Source: Streptomyces candidus
Lineage (GTDB): Bacteria; Actinomycetota; Actinomycetes; Streptomycetales; Streptomycetaceae
Reading direction: 5' to 3'
DNA: 64,000 nucleotides
Assembly: GCF_014207445.1 (NCBI RefSeq)
Contig: NZ_JACHEM010000008.1
Location: forward strand, 1-64,000
Position numbers and translations under genes: made by a program
Shown: positions 7,703 to 16,240 of the stretch, in pieces
Layout: each line of letters starts with the position of its first letter
How positions within the stretch are numbered: the stretch's first letter is position 1
Notes under the pieces: generated by a model
What the model was told of the DNA's origin: nothing
Database searches by the model: none
The model's input: only the letters and a program-made list of their open reading frames with translations

Positions 7703-9994
7703 ATGAAGCCTGGCAGTGCTGCTCCGAAACCCGGGGAGCCGGGAAGCCGTACGGAGCGGACTGCCGGCGCCGGGCGACCCGCACCCACGGGCCGCGCCGG
7801 CTCTTCGGGCCCCACGGTCCGCACCGGCACCACCGACCCTTCCGGGACTTCGGCGGAACCGGGCGCCGCGGTGGGTGCGGGCGCGTCCGGGGGTTCGCGG
7901 GCATCGGGGTCGTCCGGCCGTTCCGGGCGCGGTGCGTCCCGGGTGGGCCGGCTGCTCCAGGACGGAGCGCCCGGTGGTCCCGTGCTGCGTATGGTCGTAC
8001 GTCTCGTGCGGCGCCCCCTGTTGCCGGCGGCGCGGCTGTGGCGGCGCAACATCCAGCTTCGGGTGGTTGCCACCACCTTGCTGATGTCGCTCGGAGTGGT
8101 GCTGCTGCTGGGCTTCGTGGTGATCAGCGCAGTCAAGAACGGGCTGCTCAACTCGAAGGTGGAGGCCGCCCAGAACCAGGCCCGTGGCGGTTTCGCCGCG
8201 GCCCAGGAACGCGCCAGCACCCCGGTGGACCAGGGCGGCCAGGAGGGCGACACCGCCGACAGGCGGGCGGCCCGCAACGCTGCCAACTGGCGTTCCGACC
8301 TGGTGGAACAACTTTCCAGCGGCGGACAGAAGGCCTTCAACGTGGTCGCCCTGAGCGCCGTCTCGGACGAGGCGACGAGTCAGCGCGGGCCCCGCGCCTC
8401 CGGGGGCGTCGACCCCCTGGCGAGCGTCCCCCAGGACCTCAGGGACCGGGTCGACAACGGTGCCGAGGCGTACCAGCGGTACGTACGGATCGTCTACAGC
8501 AACGACGCGCAGCCGTCCGAGCCCGGCCTGGTCGTGGGCAAGCGGCTCAACGACGTGAGCGGTCAGCCGTACCAGCTCTACTACCTCTTCCCGCTGACGC
8601 AGGAGGAGGCCTCGCTCAAGGTCGTCACGAACACGCTGACGACCGCGGGACTCTTCGTGGTCGTGCTGCTCGGCGCCATCGCCTGGCTGGTGGTGCGGCA
8701 GGTGGTCACGCCCGTGCGGATGGCCGCAGGGGTTGCCGAGCGGCTGTCCGCCGGGCGGCTCCAGGAACGGATGAAGGTGACCGGCGAGGACGACATCGCG
8801 CGGCTCGGCGAGGCCTTCAACAAGATGGCGCAGAACTTGCAGCTGAAGATCCAGCAGCTGGAGGACCTGTCGCGGATGCAGCGGCGGTTCGTGTCCGACG
8901 TGTCGCACGAGCTGCGCACGCCCCTGACGACGGTGCGGATGGCCGCCGATGTCATCCATGACGCGAAGAGCGATTTCGACCCCGTGACGGAGCGATCCGC
9001 GGAGCTGCTGGTCGGCCAGATCGACCGGTTCGAGTCGCTGCTGGCGGATCTGCTGGAGATCAGCAGGTTCGACGCGGGCGCCGCCGCGCTGGAGGCCGAG
9101 CCGATAGATCTGCGTGAGGTCGTACGACGGGTCATCGACGCGGCCGAGCCGCTCGCCGAGCGCAAGGGCACGGTGATCCGGGTCGTCGGGGACGAGCAGC
9201 CCGTGGTGGTCGAGGCGGACGCCCGGCGTGTCGAGCGGGTGCTGCGCAACCTCGTCGTCAACGCCGTGGAGCACGGCGAGGGCCAGGACGTGGTGGTACG
9301 TCTGGGGGCCGCGGGCGGTGCGGTGGCGGTGGCGGTCCGGGACTACGGCGTCGGCCTCAAGCCGGGCGAGGCGACCCGGGTGTTCAGCCGCTTCTGGCGG
9401 GCCGACCCGGCACGGGCCAGGACCACCGGCGGCACCGGACTGGGTCTGTCGATCGCGGTCGAGGACGCGCGGCTGCACGGCGGCTGGCTTCAGGCGTGGG
9501 GCGAACCGGGCGGCGGGTCGCAGTTCCGGCTGACCCTGCCGCGCACGGTCGACGAGCCGTTGCGCGGCTCGCCGATACCGCTGGAGCCCGAGGACTCGCG
9601 GCGGGCACGCGCGCGCGTGGCGCAGGGGACGCAGCCGTCCGACGCCGCGGGCGGCGGGAACACCAGGCTCGCGTCCGTACCCGTACAGCCGACGGGCGAG
9701 CGGCGGAACGGGCCGATACCGGGACTCGGCACGGGACCTGTGCCGTCCGCGGACCCGACCGCGCTGCCCGGCAGCGGCGCCAGAGTGGTGTCCCGTCGGG
9801 CCGAGGACGAGCCCCGGGGCGACGGCGGTGCCGGCGAGGGCGGACGCGTCTCGGCGCGGGGCGGTGCGGCCGACGGAAGCAGTGCGGCCGACGGCGGCGG
9901 TGCGACAGAAGGCGCCGGTGGCCGTACGGGGGGCCGTCCGGCGCAGGGACGGAGCCAGGACAGGGACCGGGAGGACACCCCGCGTGGACGTTGA
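7703..9994 (+). CDS. mtrB: Sensor histidine kinase MtrB
   Basis: A 763-residue membrane kinase partner of MtrA. Residues 1-110 are low-complexity Gly/Ser/Pro/Arg. Membrane helix 1 is near residues 115-145 and helix 2 near residues 312-335, bracketing a ~165-residue extracytoplasmic sensor. A HAMP domain follows, then the phospho-acceptor His402 in VSHELRTPL, and the ATPase domain with an N box (NLVVNAVEHGEG) and G boxes (DYGVGL, GGTGLGLSI). The kinase ends near residue 615; the remaining ~145 residues are disordered and rich in Gly, Arg, Pro and Ala. The tail is longer than needed for catalysis. Downstream lpqB follows closely in the same direction. Confidence 0.95.
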   Translation: MKPGSAAPKPGEPGSRTERTAGAGRPAPTGRAGSSGPTVRTGTTDPSGTSAEPGAAVGAGASGGSRASGSSGRSGRGASRVGRLLQDGAPGGPVLRMVVRLVRRPLLPAARLWRRNIQLRVVATTLLMSLGVVLLLGFVVISAVKNGLLNSKVEAAQNQARGGFAAAQERASTPVDQGGQEGDTADRRAARNAANWRSDLVEQLSSGGQKAFNVVALSAVSDEATSQRGPRASGGVDPLASVPQDLRDRVDNGAEAYQRYVRIVYSNDAQPSEPGLVVGKRLNDVSGQPYQLYYLFPLTQEEASLKVVTNTLTTAGLFVVVLLGAIAWLVVRQVVTPVRMAAGVAERLSAGRLQERMKVTGEDDIARLGEAFNKMAQNLQLKIQQLEDLSRMQRRFVSDVSHELRTPLTTVRMAADVIHDAKSDFDPVTERSAELLVGQIDRFESLLADLLEISRFDAGAAALEAEPIDLREVVRRVIDAAEPLAERKGTVIRVVGDEQPVVVEADARRVERVLRNLVVNAVEHGEGQDVVVRLGAAGGAVAVAVRDYGVGLKPGEATRVFSRFWRADPARARTTGGTGLGLSIAVEDARLHGGWLQAWGEPGGGSQFRLTLPRTVDEPLRGSPIPLEPEDSRRARARVAQGTQPSDAAGGGNTRLASVPVQPTGERRNGPIPGLGTGPVPSADPTALPGSGARVVSRRAEDEPRGDGGAGEGGRVSARGGAADGSSAADGGGATEGAGGRTGGRPAQGRSQDRDREDTPRGR

Positions 9995-10100
9995 GGGTCG
10001 TGGCCGCGGCAGGTACCGCAGCGGGAGCACACACCGTACGGGCGGTGCGCCGGTCGGCGCCGCGGTGAGGGACGCGAAGGACAGGCGGGGGAGCGACGTC

Positions 10101-12029
10101 GTGGGCCAATCCGACGGCACGGCCGACGGCGGTACGCGCGGAGCCGGCGGATTCGGCCGTCGCGGGACCGGTCGGGGGCGGGGGCGCCGGGCGACGGTGC
10201 TCGTGACGGGGGCGGCGTTGCTGCTGACCGCCGTGGGCTGCGGCTCGATGCCCGACGATGGAGATGTGCGCGAGGTCAAGGCGTCCCCGCGGTTCGATTC
10301 GCAGGTACGGGTGTACAGCGTGCCGCCGCGTCCCGGAGCCCTGCCGGAGGAGATCGTCGAAGGCTTCGTCGAAGCGATGACCAGTGACGACCCGGGGTTC
10401 GACACCGCGCGCAAGTACCTCACCAAGGGCGCGGCCAAGGATTGGGATCCGAGCGAGGTCACCACGGTCCTGGCCGCGGGGCCGACGCAGAAGGTCACCC
10501 CCGCCCGGCACAGCAGTGAGACGCCTTCGTACGCGCTCAGCGGGAAGCAGGTCGCCTACCTCGACAAGCAGAACGCCTACCGGTCGGCGCCGGAGCCGTA
10601 CAGCAAGGCGCTGGGCCTGGTCCGCGAGAAGAACCCGGACAACAAGCAGGACCCCGGGGAGTGGCGGATCGGCGCACCGCCGAAGGGGCTGGTGCTCGGT
10701 GAGTCCGACTTCCAGCGCATCTTCCGTTCCGTCAACACGTACTACTTCGCGTCGAACCACGGGGACGACGACTCCGGGCAGCCGTGGCTCGTCGCCGACC
10801 CGGTGTACGTGCGCAAGCGGACCGATCCGCAGACCCGGCTCGACCCCGTGGCGCAGGCCGTCAAGGCGCTGATGGACGGGCCGTCGTCCTGGCTGAAGTC
10901 CGTGGTCAGTTCGGGCTTCCCGAGCGACGCAACGCTCAAGGGCGGCGTCAAGACCCTGGCCTTCGGGGACAACAACTCCCTCACCGTGCCGCTCGGCGAC
11001 AAGGCGGCGAACGTCAACCGCAAGCGCTGCACGGACATGGCGGCGCAACTCCTGTTCACCTTGCGGGACCTGACGACGACTTCGCGGATCCAGGAGGTGG
11101 AGATCCAGAGCGAGGACGCCACTTCCCTGTGCAGGCTCACTGAATCCCAGTCGGACAAGTACGCGCCGCAGTCCGGTGGTTCCGTCGGCCCGGTCCATCA
11201 GTACTTCCTGAACAGCAGGCACCGGCTGGTACAGATGCGCGAACAGGAGGACGGTGAGGAGGCGCAGGCGGTGCCCGGGGCGCTGGGGGCGAACGGGCTG
11301 CGTCTGAAGTCCGCGGGGGTCTCGCGCGACGAGGAGAACGCGGCGGGAGTGGCGGAGGACGGGCGCCGCATGCTCGTCGCCCCCCTCGTGGCGGGTGGCG
11401 AGTACTCGGCCCTCTACCGCAGTGATCACGAGGCGGAGGAGCCGCTGTCCGTGCCGAGTTGGGACGGGCGGGGCAATCTGTGGTTCGCGGACCGCGACCG
11501 CGACCGGAAGACGTCGAAACTGCTGCGTTCGGTGGGCGGGACGGAACCGCCGCAGGAGGTGACGGTCCACGGACTCGGTGACGGGTACGTCGACTCGTTG
11601 CGGGTGTCCGCCGACGGCGTGCGGATCGCGCTGCTGGTGGTGGAGAAGGAGCGCAAGACGCTGAAGATCGGCCGGGTGGAACACAGCGGCACGCGGGAGA
11701 AGCCCGAGGTCGAGGTGGGCGGACTGCGGCCCGCCGCCCCGCAGATGGAGGAAGTGACCGCCATGTCCTGGGCCGGACACAGCCGGCTGGTCGTGGTGGG
11801 CCGGGAGGCCGGTGGGGTGCAGCAGATGCGGTACGTGCAGACGGACGGCTCCACCTCGGCCGCCGGGCTGCTGCCGGGCGCCAACCAGGTGACTGCCGTC
11901 GCGGCCGCCGATTCCGAGCATCTGCCGTTGCTGGCGCAGTCGCAGGAGGACGGGATCGTACGGCTGCCGCCCGGGGCCAACTGGAAGACGGTGGTGCAGA
12001 AGGGCTCGATGCCCTTCTACCCGGGGTAG
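10101..12029 (+). CDS. lpqB: MtrAB-associated lipoprotein LpqB
   Basis: A 642-residue lipoprotein. A basic N-region is followed by a hydrophobic helix and the lipobox LTAVGC with the lipidated Cys at residue 47. The mature part has a GerMN-type domain (about residues 230-350) and a C-terminal beta-propeller-like region (SVPSWDGRGNLWFADRD). LpqB binds the MtrB sensor domain and tunes MtrA signalling in actinobacteria. The GTG at 10101 was chosen because GGGGGAG sits 7 bases upstream. Alternative GTG starts at 9984 (overlapping the mtrB stop) and 10066 would add up to 39 residues of basic low-complexity sequence; the signal peptide does not need them. Confidence 0.9.
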   Translation: MGQSDGTADGGTRGAGGFGRRGTGRGRGRRATVLVTGAALLLTAVGCGSMPDDGDVREVKASPRFDSQVRVYSVPPRPGALPEEIVEGFVEAMTSDDPGFDTARKYLTKGAAKDWDPSEVTTVLAAGPTQKVTPARHSSETPSYALSGKQVAYLDKQNAYRSAPEPYSKALGLVREKNPDNKQDPGEWRIGAPPKGLVLGESDFQRIFRSVNTYYFASNHGDDDSGQPWLVADPVYVRKRTDPQTRLDPVAQAVKALMDGPSSWLKSVVSSGFPSDATLKGGVKTLAFGDNNSLTVPLGDKAANVNRKRCTDMAAQLLFTLRDLTTTSRIQEVEIQSEDATSLCRLTESQSDKYAPQSGGSVGPVHQYFLNSRHRLVQMREQEDGEEAQAVPGALGANGLRLKSAGVSRDEENAAGVAEDGRRMLVAPLVAGGEYSALYRSDHEAEEPLSVPSWDGRGNLWFADRDRDRKTSKLLRSVGGTEPPQEVTVHGLGDGYVDSLRVSADGVRIALLVVEKERKTLKIGRVEHSGTREKPEVEVGGLRPAAPQMEEVTAMSWAGHSRLVVVGREAGGVQQMRYVQTDGSTSAAGLLPGANQVTAVAAADSEHLPLLAQSQEDGIVRLPPGANWKTVVQKGSMPFYPG

Positions 12030-12065
12030 CCGAACCGCGCGACGGGAGTGGCGCAGAGGACCGGA

Positions 12066-12110
12066 ATGCTCGCGGACTGCCCGGTAGGGGGCGGTCCGCG
12101 AGCATGTTTT
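12066..12110 (+). terminator. Terminator of the mtrA-mtrB-lpqB operon
   Basis: ATGCTCGCGGACTGCCC pairs with a downstream arm ending GCGGTCCGCGAGCAT (17-bp stem with a T-G pair, 4-6 base loop), followed by GTTTT. It lies 36 bases after the lpqB stop and before comF. Confidence 0.85.
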
Positions 12111-12145
12111 CCACAGGCGGCTGGGCGGTCGGCGGGTTTTCCACA
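12107..12145. promoter_or_regulatory. Two DnaA-box-like nonamers
   Basis: TTTTCCACA occurs at 12107-12115 and again at 12137-12145, both in the same orientation, 30 bp apart and each followed by GG. The nonamer fits the general DnaA-box rule TTWTNCACA, though the Streptomyces consensus is TTGTCCACA. The first copy overlaps the T-run of the operon terminator, so its presence may be fortuitous. They lie just upstream of the ComF-type gene. Confidence 0.35.
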
Positions 12146-12185
12146 GGGGTGGCCGGGGTGCGGCAGCCGCGGGCACAGTGGGGGC

Positions 12186-13013
12186 ATGCGGGGACTGCGG
12201 GGATGGCGGCTTGAGCTGGCCGCGCTGGTGCTGCCCGTGGCCTGCGCGGGCTGCGGCCGGCCGCGGGCGCCGTCCGGGGTCTGCGAGGAGTGCGCCGGGG
12301 AACTGTACGGGGCGGGGCCGGCCCGGGTGCGGCCGGTGCCGGAGCCGCCGGGGCTCCCCGTCGTGCACGCGGCGGCACGGTACGAGGACGTCGCGCGAGC
12401 GGTGCTGCTGGCGCACAAGGAGCGGGGCGCGCTGGGGCTCGCGGAACCGCTCGGGGCGGCCTTGGCACGGGCGGTGGCGGGCGCGCTGCCCGCGACGGAG
12501 GCGCAGGTGGGAGCGGCGACTCCCGGAACGCCAGGGGCGTATACGCCGGGCCGCTGGGTAGACGGTCCGGCAGTGGAAGAGACACGGGAAGCAGTGCTGG
12601 TGCCCGTGCCCTCCGTACGCCGTTCGGTCGGCGCCCGGGGGCACGATCCGGTGCGGCGGATCGCCTACGCGGCAGCTGCGGAGCTGCGTCGGAGCGGGGT
12701 GCGCGCGCGGGTCGCACCGGTGCTGAGGCACCGGCGGGCGGTCGGCGACCAGGTGGGGCTGGGTGCCCGGGAGCGGTCGGCGAACCTGGCCGGGGCGCTG
12801 GAGGTGGTGCCCGGCGGCCACCGGCTGCTGGCGAGCGGAGAGGTGGTGCTGGTGGACGACCTGATGACCACCGGTGCCTCGCTGGCGGAGGCCGCGCGGG
12901 CGATCGCACCTGGTGCCGGCCCGGGGGCCGGCACCGGAAATACCGCAATGCGCGAGAGCACCGCTGCGGTTGTCGCAGCCCCTCCGTTATCTTTCGAAAT
13001 AAACTGGAACTGA
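12186..13013 (+). CDS. ComF-family phosphoribosyltransferase
   Basis: A 275-residue protein with an N-terminal double zinc motif (CAGCGRP then CEEC, residues ~20-38) and a C-terminal PRTase fold with the PRPP-binding loop VVLVDDLMTTGASL (residues ~219-232). This is the ComF/GntX layout; in competent bacteria ComF helps single-stranded DNA uptake, but in Streptomyces its role is unproven. The ATG start gives a compact N-terminus. Codon 268 is TTA, the rare leucine codon read by the bldA tRNA in Streptomyces, and the last ~12 codons are unusually AT-rich. An internal ~30-residue Thr/Gly/Pro insert (about residues 110-140) is not typical of the family. Confidence 0.85.
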   Translation: MRGLRGWRLELAALVLPVACAGCGRPRAPSGVCEECAGELYGAGPARVRPVPEPPGLPVVHAAARYEDVARAVLLAHKERGALGLAEPLGAALARAVAGALPATEAQVGAATPGTPGAYTPGRWVDGPAVEETREAVLVPVPSVRRSVGARGHDPVRRIAYAAAAELRRSGVRARVAPVLRHRRAVGDQVGLGARERSANLAGALEVVPGGHRLLASGEVVLVDDLMTTGASLAEAARAIAPGAGPGAGTGNTAMRESTAAVVAAPPLSFEINWN

Positions 13014-13326
13014 ACGCCTACTTGCATCGTTGCAGGTAGTGAGAGGGGAAAAACACCGGAATGGCGGTACGTGGCGGTAGCGGGTGCCGACCCCCGTCCG
13101 AGCGAGCTATGTTCGGAAGTGAGGAATCGCAGCCGCTGTGCCTCACTTATTGCACTGCCGTGCTTCAGGTTTTCCCTCGCACCCCGGAAATTCGGGGGTG
13201 TGGATCTTCCCTACGGGGGAGGAGGAGGTGAAGTCGCCAAGTCCGAGACTTCGGGACTGACCGGAGTCTGGTGCAAGAGGGAGATGCTCCGCCGATGAGC
13301 GGAGTGATCCGGGAACGGAGTTCTGC
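13014..13326. other. Intergenic region before hpf (leader/promoter)
   Basis: 313 bp without a convincing gene. It holds a short hairpin at 13180-13200 (CACCCC/GGGGTG with an AT-rich loop), which may end comF transcription, and near 13240-13260 a second small inverted repeat (AGTCC/GGACT) inside what would be the hpf leader. It is less GC-rich than its surroundings around 13130-13190, consistent with a promoter there, but I cannot assign -35/-10 boxes with confidence. Confidence 0.5.
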
Positions 13327-14022
13327 GTGGACATCGTCGTCAAGGGCCGCAAGACCGAAGTACCCGAGCGGTTCCGCAAGCACGTGGCGGAAAAGCTCAA
13401 GCTGGAGAGGATCCAGAAGCTCGACGGCAAAGTGATCAGCCTCGACGTGGAGGTGTCCAAGGAGCCCAACCCGCGGCAGGCCGACCGCTCGGACCGGGTG
13501 GAGATCACGGTCCACGGGCGCGGGCCCGTCATCCGGGCGGAGGCATCGGCGGGCGACCCGTATGCGGCGCTCGACCTGGCAACCGGAAAGCTGGAGGCGC
13601 GGCTGCGCAAGCAGCACGACAAGCGCCACACCCGTCGCGGCAACGGCAGGCTGTCGGCGGCCGAGGTGGGGAACACCGTGCCGGACGCGGCGGTGCTCGA
13701 CAGCGACGGCCAACTCGCCGTGGACCACGCCGAGTCCGACGGGGGGGTCCCCACGAAGAAGGTCGGTTCGCTGGAGGTGCAGGGCGACGGTCCGCTGGTG
13801 GTCCGGGAGAAGACCCATGTGGCCGCACCCATGTCGCTCGACCAGGCGCTCTACGAGATGGAACTGGTCGGACACGACTTCTACCTCTTCGTCGACGCCG
13901 AGACGAAGGAACCGAGTGTCGTCTACCGGCGGCACGCGTACGACTACGGAGTCATCCACCTGAACACCGACCCGTTGGCCGAGTCCGAGGTCGGCGGCGG
14001 TGGCGGCGCACTCGGCGGATGA
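13327..14022 (+). CDS. hpf: Long-form ribosome hibernation promoting factor
   Basis: A 231-residue protein. The N-terminal S30AE/YfiA ribosome-binding domain (residues ~1-105: MDIVVKGRKTEVPERFRKHV) is joined by a charged linker to the C-terminal dimerization domain (residues ~168-225: MSLDQALYEMELVGHDFYLF and VVYRRHAYDYGVIHL). Long HPF alone forms inactive 100S ribosome dimers in stationary phase or stress. The start is GTG with ACGGAG 8 bases upstream. A strong terminator follows. The length is typical for actinobacteria. Confidence 0.95.
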   Translation: MDIVVKGRKTEVPERFRKHVAEKLKLERIQKLDGKVISLDVEVSKEPNPRQADRSDRVEITVHGRGPVIRAEASAGDPYAALDLATGKLEARLRKQHDKRHTRRGNGRLSAAEVGNTVPDAAVLDSDGQLAVDHAESDGGVPTKKVGSLEVQGDGPLVVREKTHVAAPMSLDQALYEMELVGHDFYLFVDAETKEPSVVYRRHAYDYGVIHLNTDPLAESEVGGGGGALGG

Positions 14023-14064
14023 CCGCTGAACGGCGGCGCCCCGCGCGCCGTACCACCTGAGGGT

Positions 14065-14102
14065 GGTGCCCCCGGAGGGCGTGCGCGCCTTCCGGGGGCA
14101 CC
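14065..14102 (+). terminator. Terminator after hpf
   Basis: GGTGCCCCCGGAGGGC pairs with GCCTTCCGGGGGCACC (16-bp stem with one G-T pair) around a 6-base loop. There is no T-tract, which is usual for Streptomyces terminators. Confidence 0.75.
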
Positions 14103-14234
14103 GGTGTGTGCGGCCGGAAGCGAACGCTCCGTCTTCCGGGCATGGAATCATGTCACCGCAAGTCAAGGGGTGCTCTGCGGACTGTGGTTGGCGCAGCACA
14201 TGAACTCCGGGCCATGGCCTCAGGGGGAGGAACG

Positions 14235-14996
14235 ATGGCGGACAGCTTCGGTCCGGTGCACAGCGGTGACGGTGCGCGGGACGCCGGCCGCGCGGTGGAC
14301 GCGGACGTCGGCACGCACGGGGGCGCGTCCCGCAAGGAGCCGATCCGGGTTCTGGTGGTGGACGATCACGCACTCTTCCGCCGGGGGCTGGAGATCGTCC
14401 TGGCGCAGGAGGAGGACATCCAGGTCGTCGGCGAGGCCGCGGACGGCGCGGAGGCCGTGGACAAGGCGGCCGACCTGCTGCCGGACATCGTGCTGATGGA
14501 CGTGCGGATGCCCCGGCGAGGCGGGATCGAGGCATGCACCTCGATCAAGGAGGTGGCCCCCAGTGCGAAGATCATCATGCTGACGATCAGCGACGAGGAG
14601 GCCGACCTCTATGACGCGATCAAGGCGGGCGCGACGGGATACCTGCTGAAGGAGATCTCGACGGACGAGGTGTCCACGGCGATCCGGGCGGTGGCCGACG
14701 GGCAGTCGCAGATCAGCCCCTCGATGGCGTCGAAGCTGCTCACCGAGTTCAAGTCGATGATCCAGCGCTCCGACGAACGGCGACTGGTGCCCGCCCCCCG
14801 GCTGACCGACCGCGAGCTGGAAGTGCTGAAGCTGGTGGCCACCGGGATGAACAACCGGGACATCGCCAAGGAACTGTTCATCTCGGAGAACACCGTGAAG
14901 AACCACGTGCGCAACATCCTGGAGAAGCTGCAGCTGCACTCCCGGATGGAGGCCGTCGTCTACGCGATGCGGGAAAAGATCCTCGAAATCCGCTGA
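14235..14996 (+). CDS. LuxR/NarL-type response regulator (OrrA-like, orphan)
   Basis: A 253-residue regulator: a ~38-residue polar N-terminal lead, a receiver domain with DDH and phospho-acceptor Asp89 in VLMDVRMPRRGG, and a C-terminal LuxR helix-turn-helix (LTDRELEVLKLVATGMNNRD). No histidine kinase is adjacent, so it is an orphan regulator here. The position between hpf and the secA region matches the orphan regulator I recall as OrrA in S. coelicolor; that name is from memory. The ATG is preceded by GGGGGAGGAACG, a strong ribosome binding site, and excludes an upstream in-frame extension. Confidence 0.9.
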   Translation: MADSFGPVHSGDGARDAGRAVDADVGTHGGASRKEPIRVLVVDDHALFRRGLEIVLAQEEDIQVVGEAADGAEAVDKAADLLPDIVLMDVRMPRRGGIEACTSIKEVAPSAKIIMLTISDEEADLYDAIKAGATGYLLKEISTDEVSTAIRAVADGQSQISPSMASKLLTEFKSMIQRSDERRLVPAPRLTDRELEVLKLVATGMNNRDIAKELFISENTVKNHVRNILEKLQLHSRMEAVVYAMREKILEIR

Positions 14997-15055
14997 GCCG
15001 AGGACCGGTCGCGACGCCGACCGGGGGAAGCGCGCCGGTCAGCGCGCGGCGCCGG

Positions 15056-16240
15056 TCAGCGCGCGGCCCGCAGGGCTGCCAGCAGAGGCTTGTGCGTCTC
15101 GGCGGGGATCGTGCGGTCCACCCGTACATCCGTACAGCCCACCCAGGAGGCCGCTTCCCACAAGGCCTCTGCCATGGCAGGCGCCGACCGCGGGGAACCC
15201 AGCGAGACCTGACGGGCCACCAGGGTGCTCCCCTCGCGGGCGGGGTCGACGCGGCCGAGCAGACGCCCGCCGGACAGCAACGGCATCGCGAAGTACCCGT
15301 GCACACGCTTCGGTTTGGGGACGTACGCCTCCAGCCGGTGGGTGAAGCCGAAGACGCGCTCGGTGCGCGGACGGTCCCAGATCAGGGAGTCGAACGGCGA
15401 GAGCAGGGTGGTGCGGTGCCGCCCGCGGGGCGCGGTCGCCAGAGCCCGGGGATCCGCCCAGGCCGGTTTCCCCCAGCCCTCCACCTCGACCGGAACCAGG
15501 CCGGAATCCGCGATCACCTCGTCCACCTGGGCGTTTTTCAGCCGGTGATAGTCGGAGATGTCTTCGCGGGTACCGACGCCCAGGGAGCGGCCCGCGAGGG
15601 CGACCAGGCGGCGTACACACTCGGTGTCGGACAGGTCGTCGTGCTGGAGGGGGGTGGGGATCGCGCGCTCGGCCAGGTCGTACACCCGCTTCCAGCCGCG
15701 CCGCCGGGTGCAGACCACGTCGCCGTACATCAGGGCGCGCTCGACGGCGACCTTGGACTCCGACCAGTCCCACCACTCGCCGCCGTTCTTCGCGCCACCC
15801 AGTTCCGTCGCCGTCAGCGGGCCTTCGGCGCGGAGCTGCTTGAGGACGCGCTCGTACGCCCCGTCGGTGAGCTCGTGGTGCCACTGCGGACGTGTGCGGT
15901 AGGCGCGGCGGCGGAAGGCGAAGTGCGGCCACTCCTCCACGGGCAGGATGCACGCCGCGTGCGACCAGTACTCGAAGGCGTGCGCCTCGTCGGCGTCGGA
16001 GGACCAGTAGGCCGCCTCGACCGTCCTGCGGTCCACCGCGCCCAGGCGTGCGTAGGGGACGAGTTCGTGCGAGCGGGCCAGTACGGAGATCGTGTCCAGT
16101 TGCACCGCGCCCAGGTGGCGCAGCACCCCGCGGACCCCGGCGCGGCGGTCCGGGGCGCCCAGAAGTCCCTGTGCGCGCAGGGCGATTCGGCGTGCCTCGT
16201 CGGCGGAGAGAGCAACGGTGGCGGGCGGCTGGAAGGTCAT
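15056..16240 (-). CDS. YcaQ/AlkZ-family DNA glycosylase (winged-helix, HTH_42)
   Basis: A 394-residue protein of three winged-helix domains, family HTH_42. The segment HLGAVQLDTISVLARSHELV holds the catalytic QxD motif (Q-L-D, residues ~47-49) that marks the YcaQ/AlkX subgroup of interstrand-crosslink DNA glycosylases; the self-resistance AlkZ subgroup has QxQ instead. The C-terminal part (LLSPFDSLIWDRPRTERVFGF) is also conserved. The likely role is base-excision unhooking of alkylated or crosslinked DNA, inferred from the family. It starts at ATG, overlapping the stop of the upstream acetyltransferase gene by 4 bases. Confidence 0.87.
   Translation of the reverse strand: MTFQPPATVALSADEARRIALRAQGLLGAPDRRAGVRGVLRHLGAVQLDTISVLARSHELVPYARLGAVDRRTVEAAYWSSDADEAHAFEYWSHAACILPVEEWPHFAFRRRAYRTRPQWHHELTDGAYERVLKQLRAEGPLTATELGGAKNGGEWWDWSESKVAVERALMYGDVVCTRRRGWKRVYDLAERAIPTPLQHDDLSDTECVRRLVALAGRSLGVGTREDISDYHRLKNAQVDEVIADSGLVPVEVEGWGKPAWADPRALATAPRGRHRTTLLSPFDSLIWDRPRTERVFGFTHRLEAYVPKPKRVHGYFAMPLLSGGRLLGRVDPAREGSTLVARQVSLGSPRSAPAMAEALWEAASWVGCTDVRVDRTIPAETHKPLLAALRAAR

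Noticed and set aside
7595..12821. Very long minus-strand frames over mtrB, lpqB and comF
   Set aside because: They are antisense to well-supported genes, rich in Arg/Pro/His with no family motif; stop codons are merely rare in GC-rich DNA.
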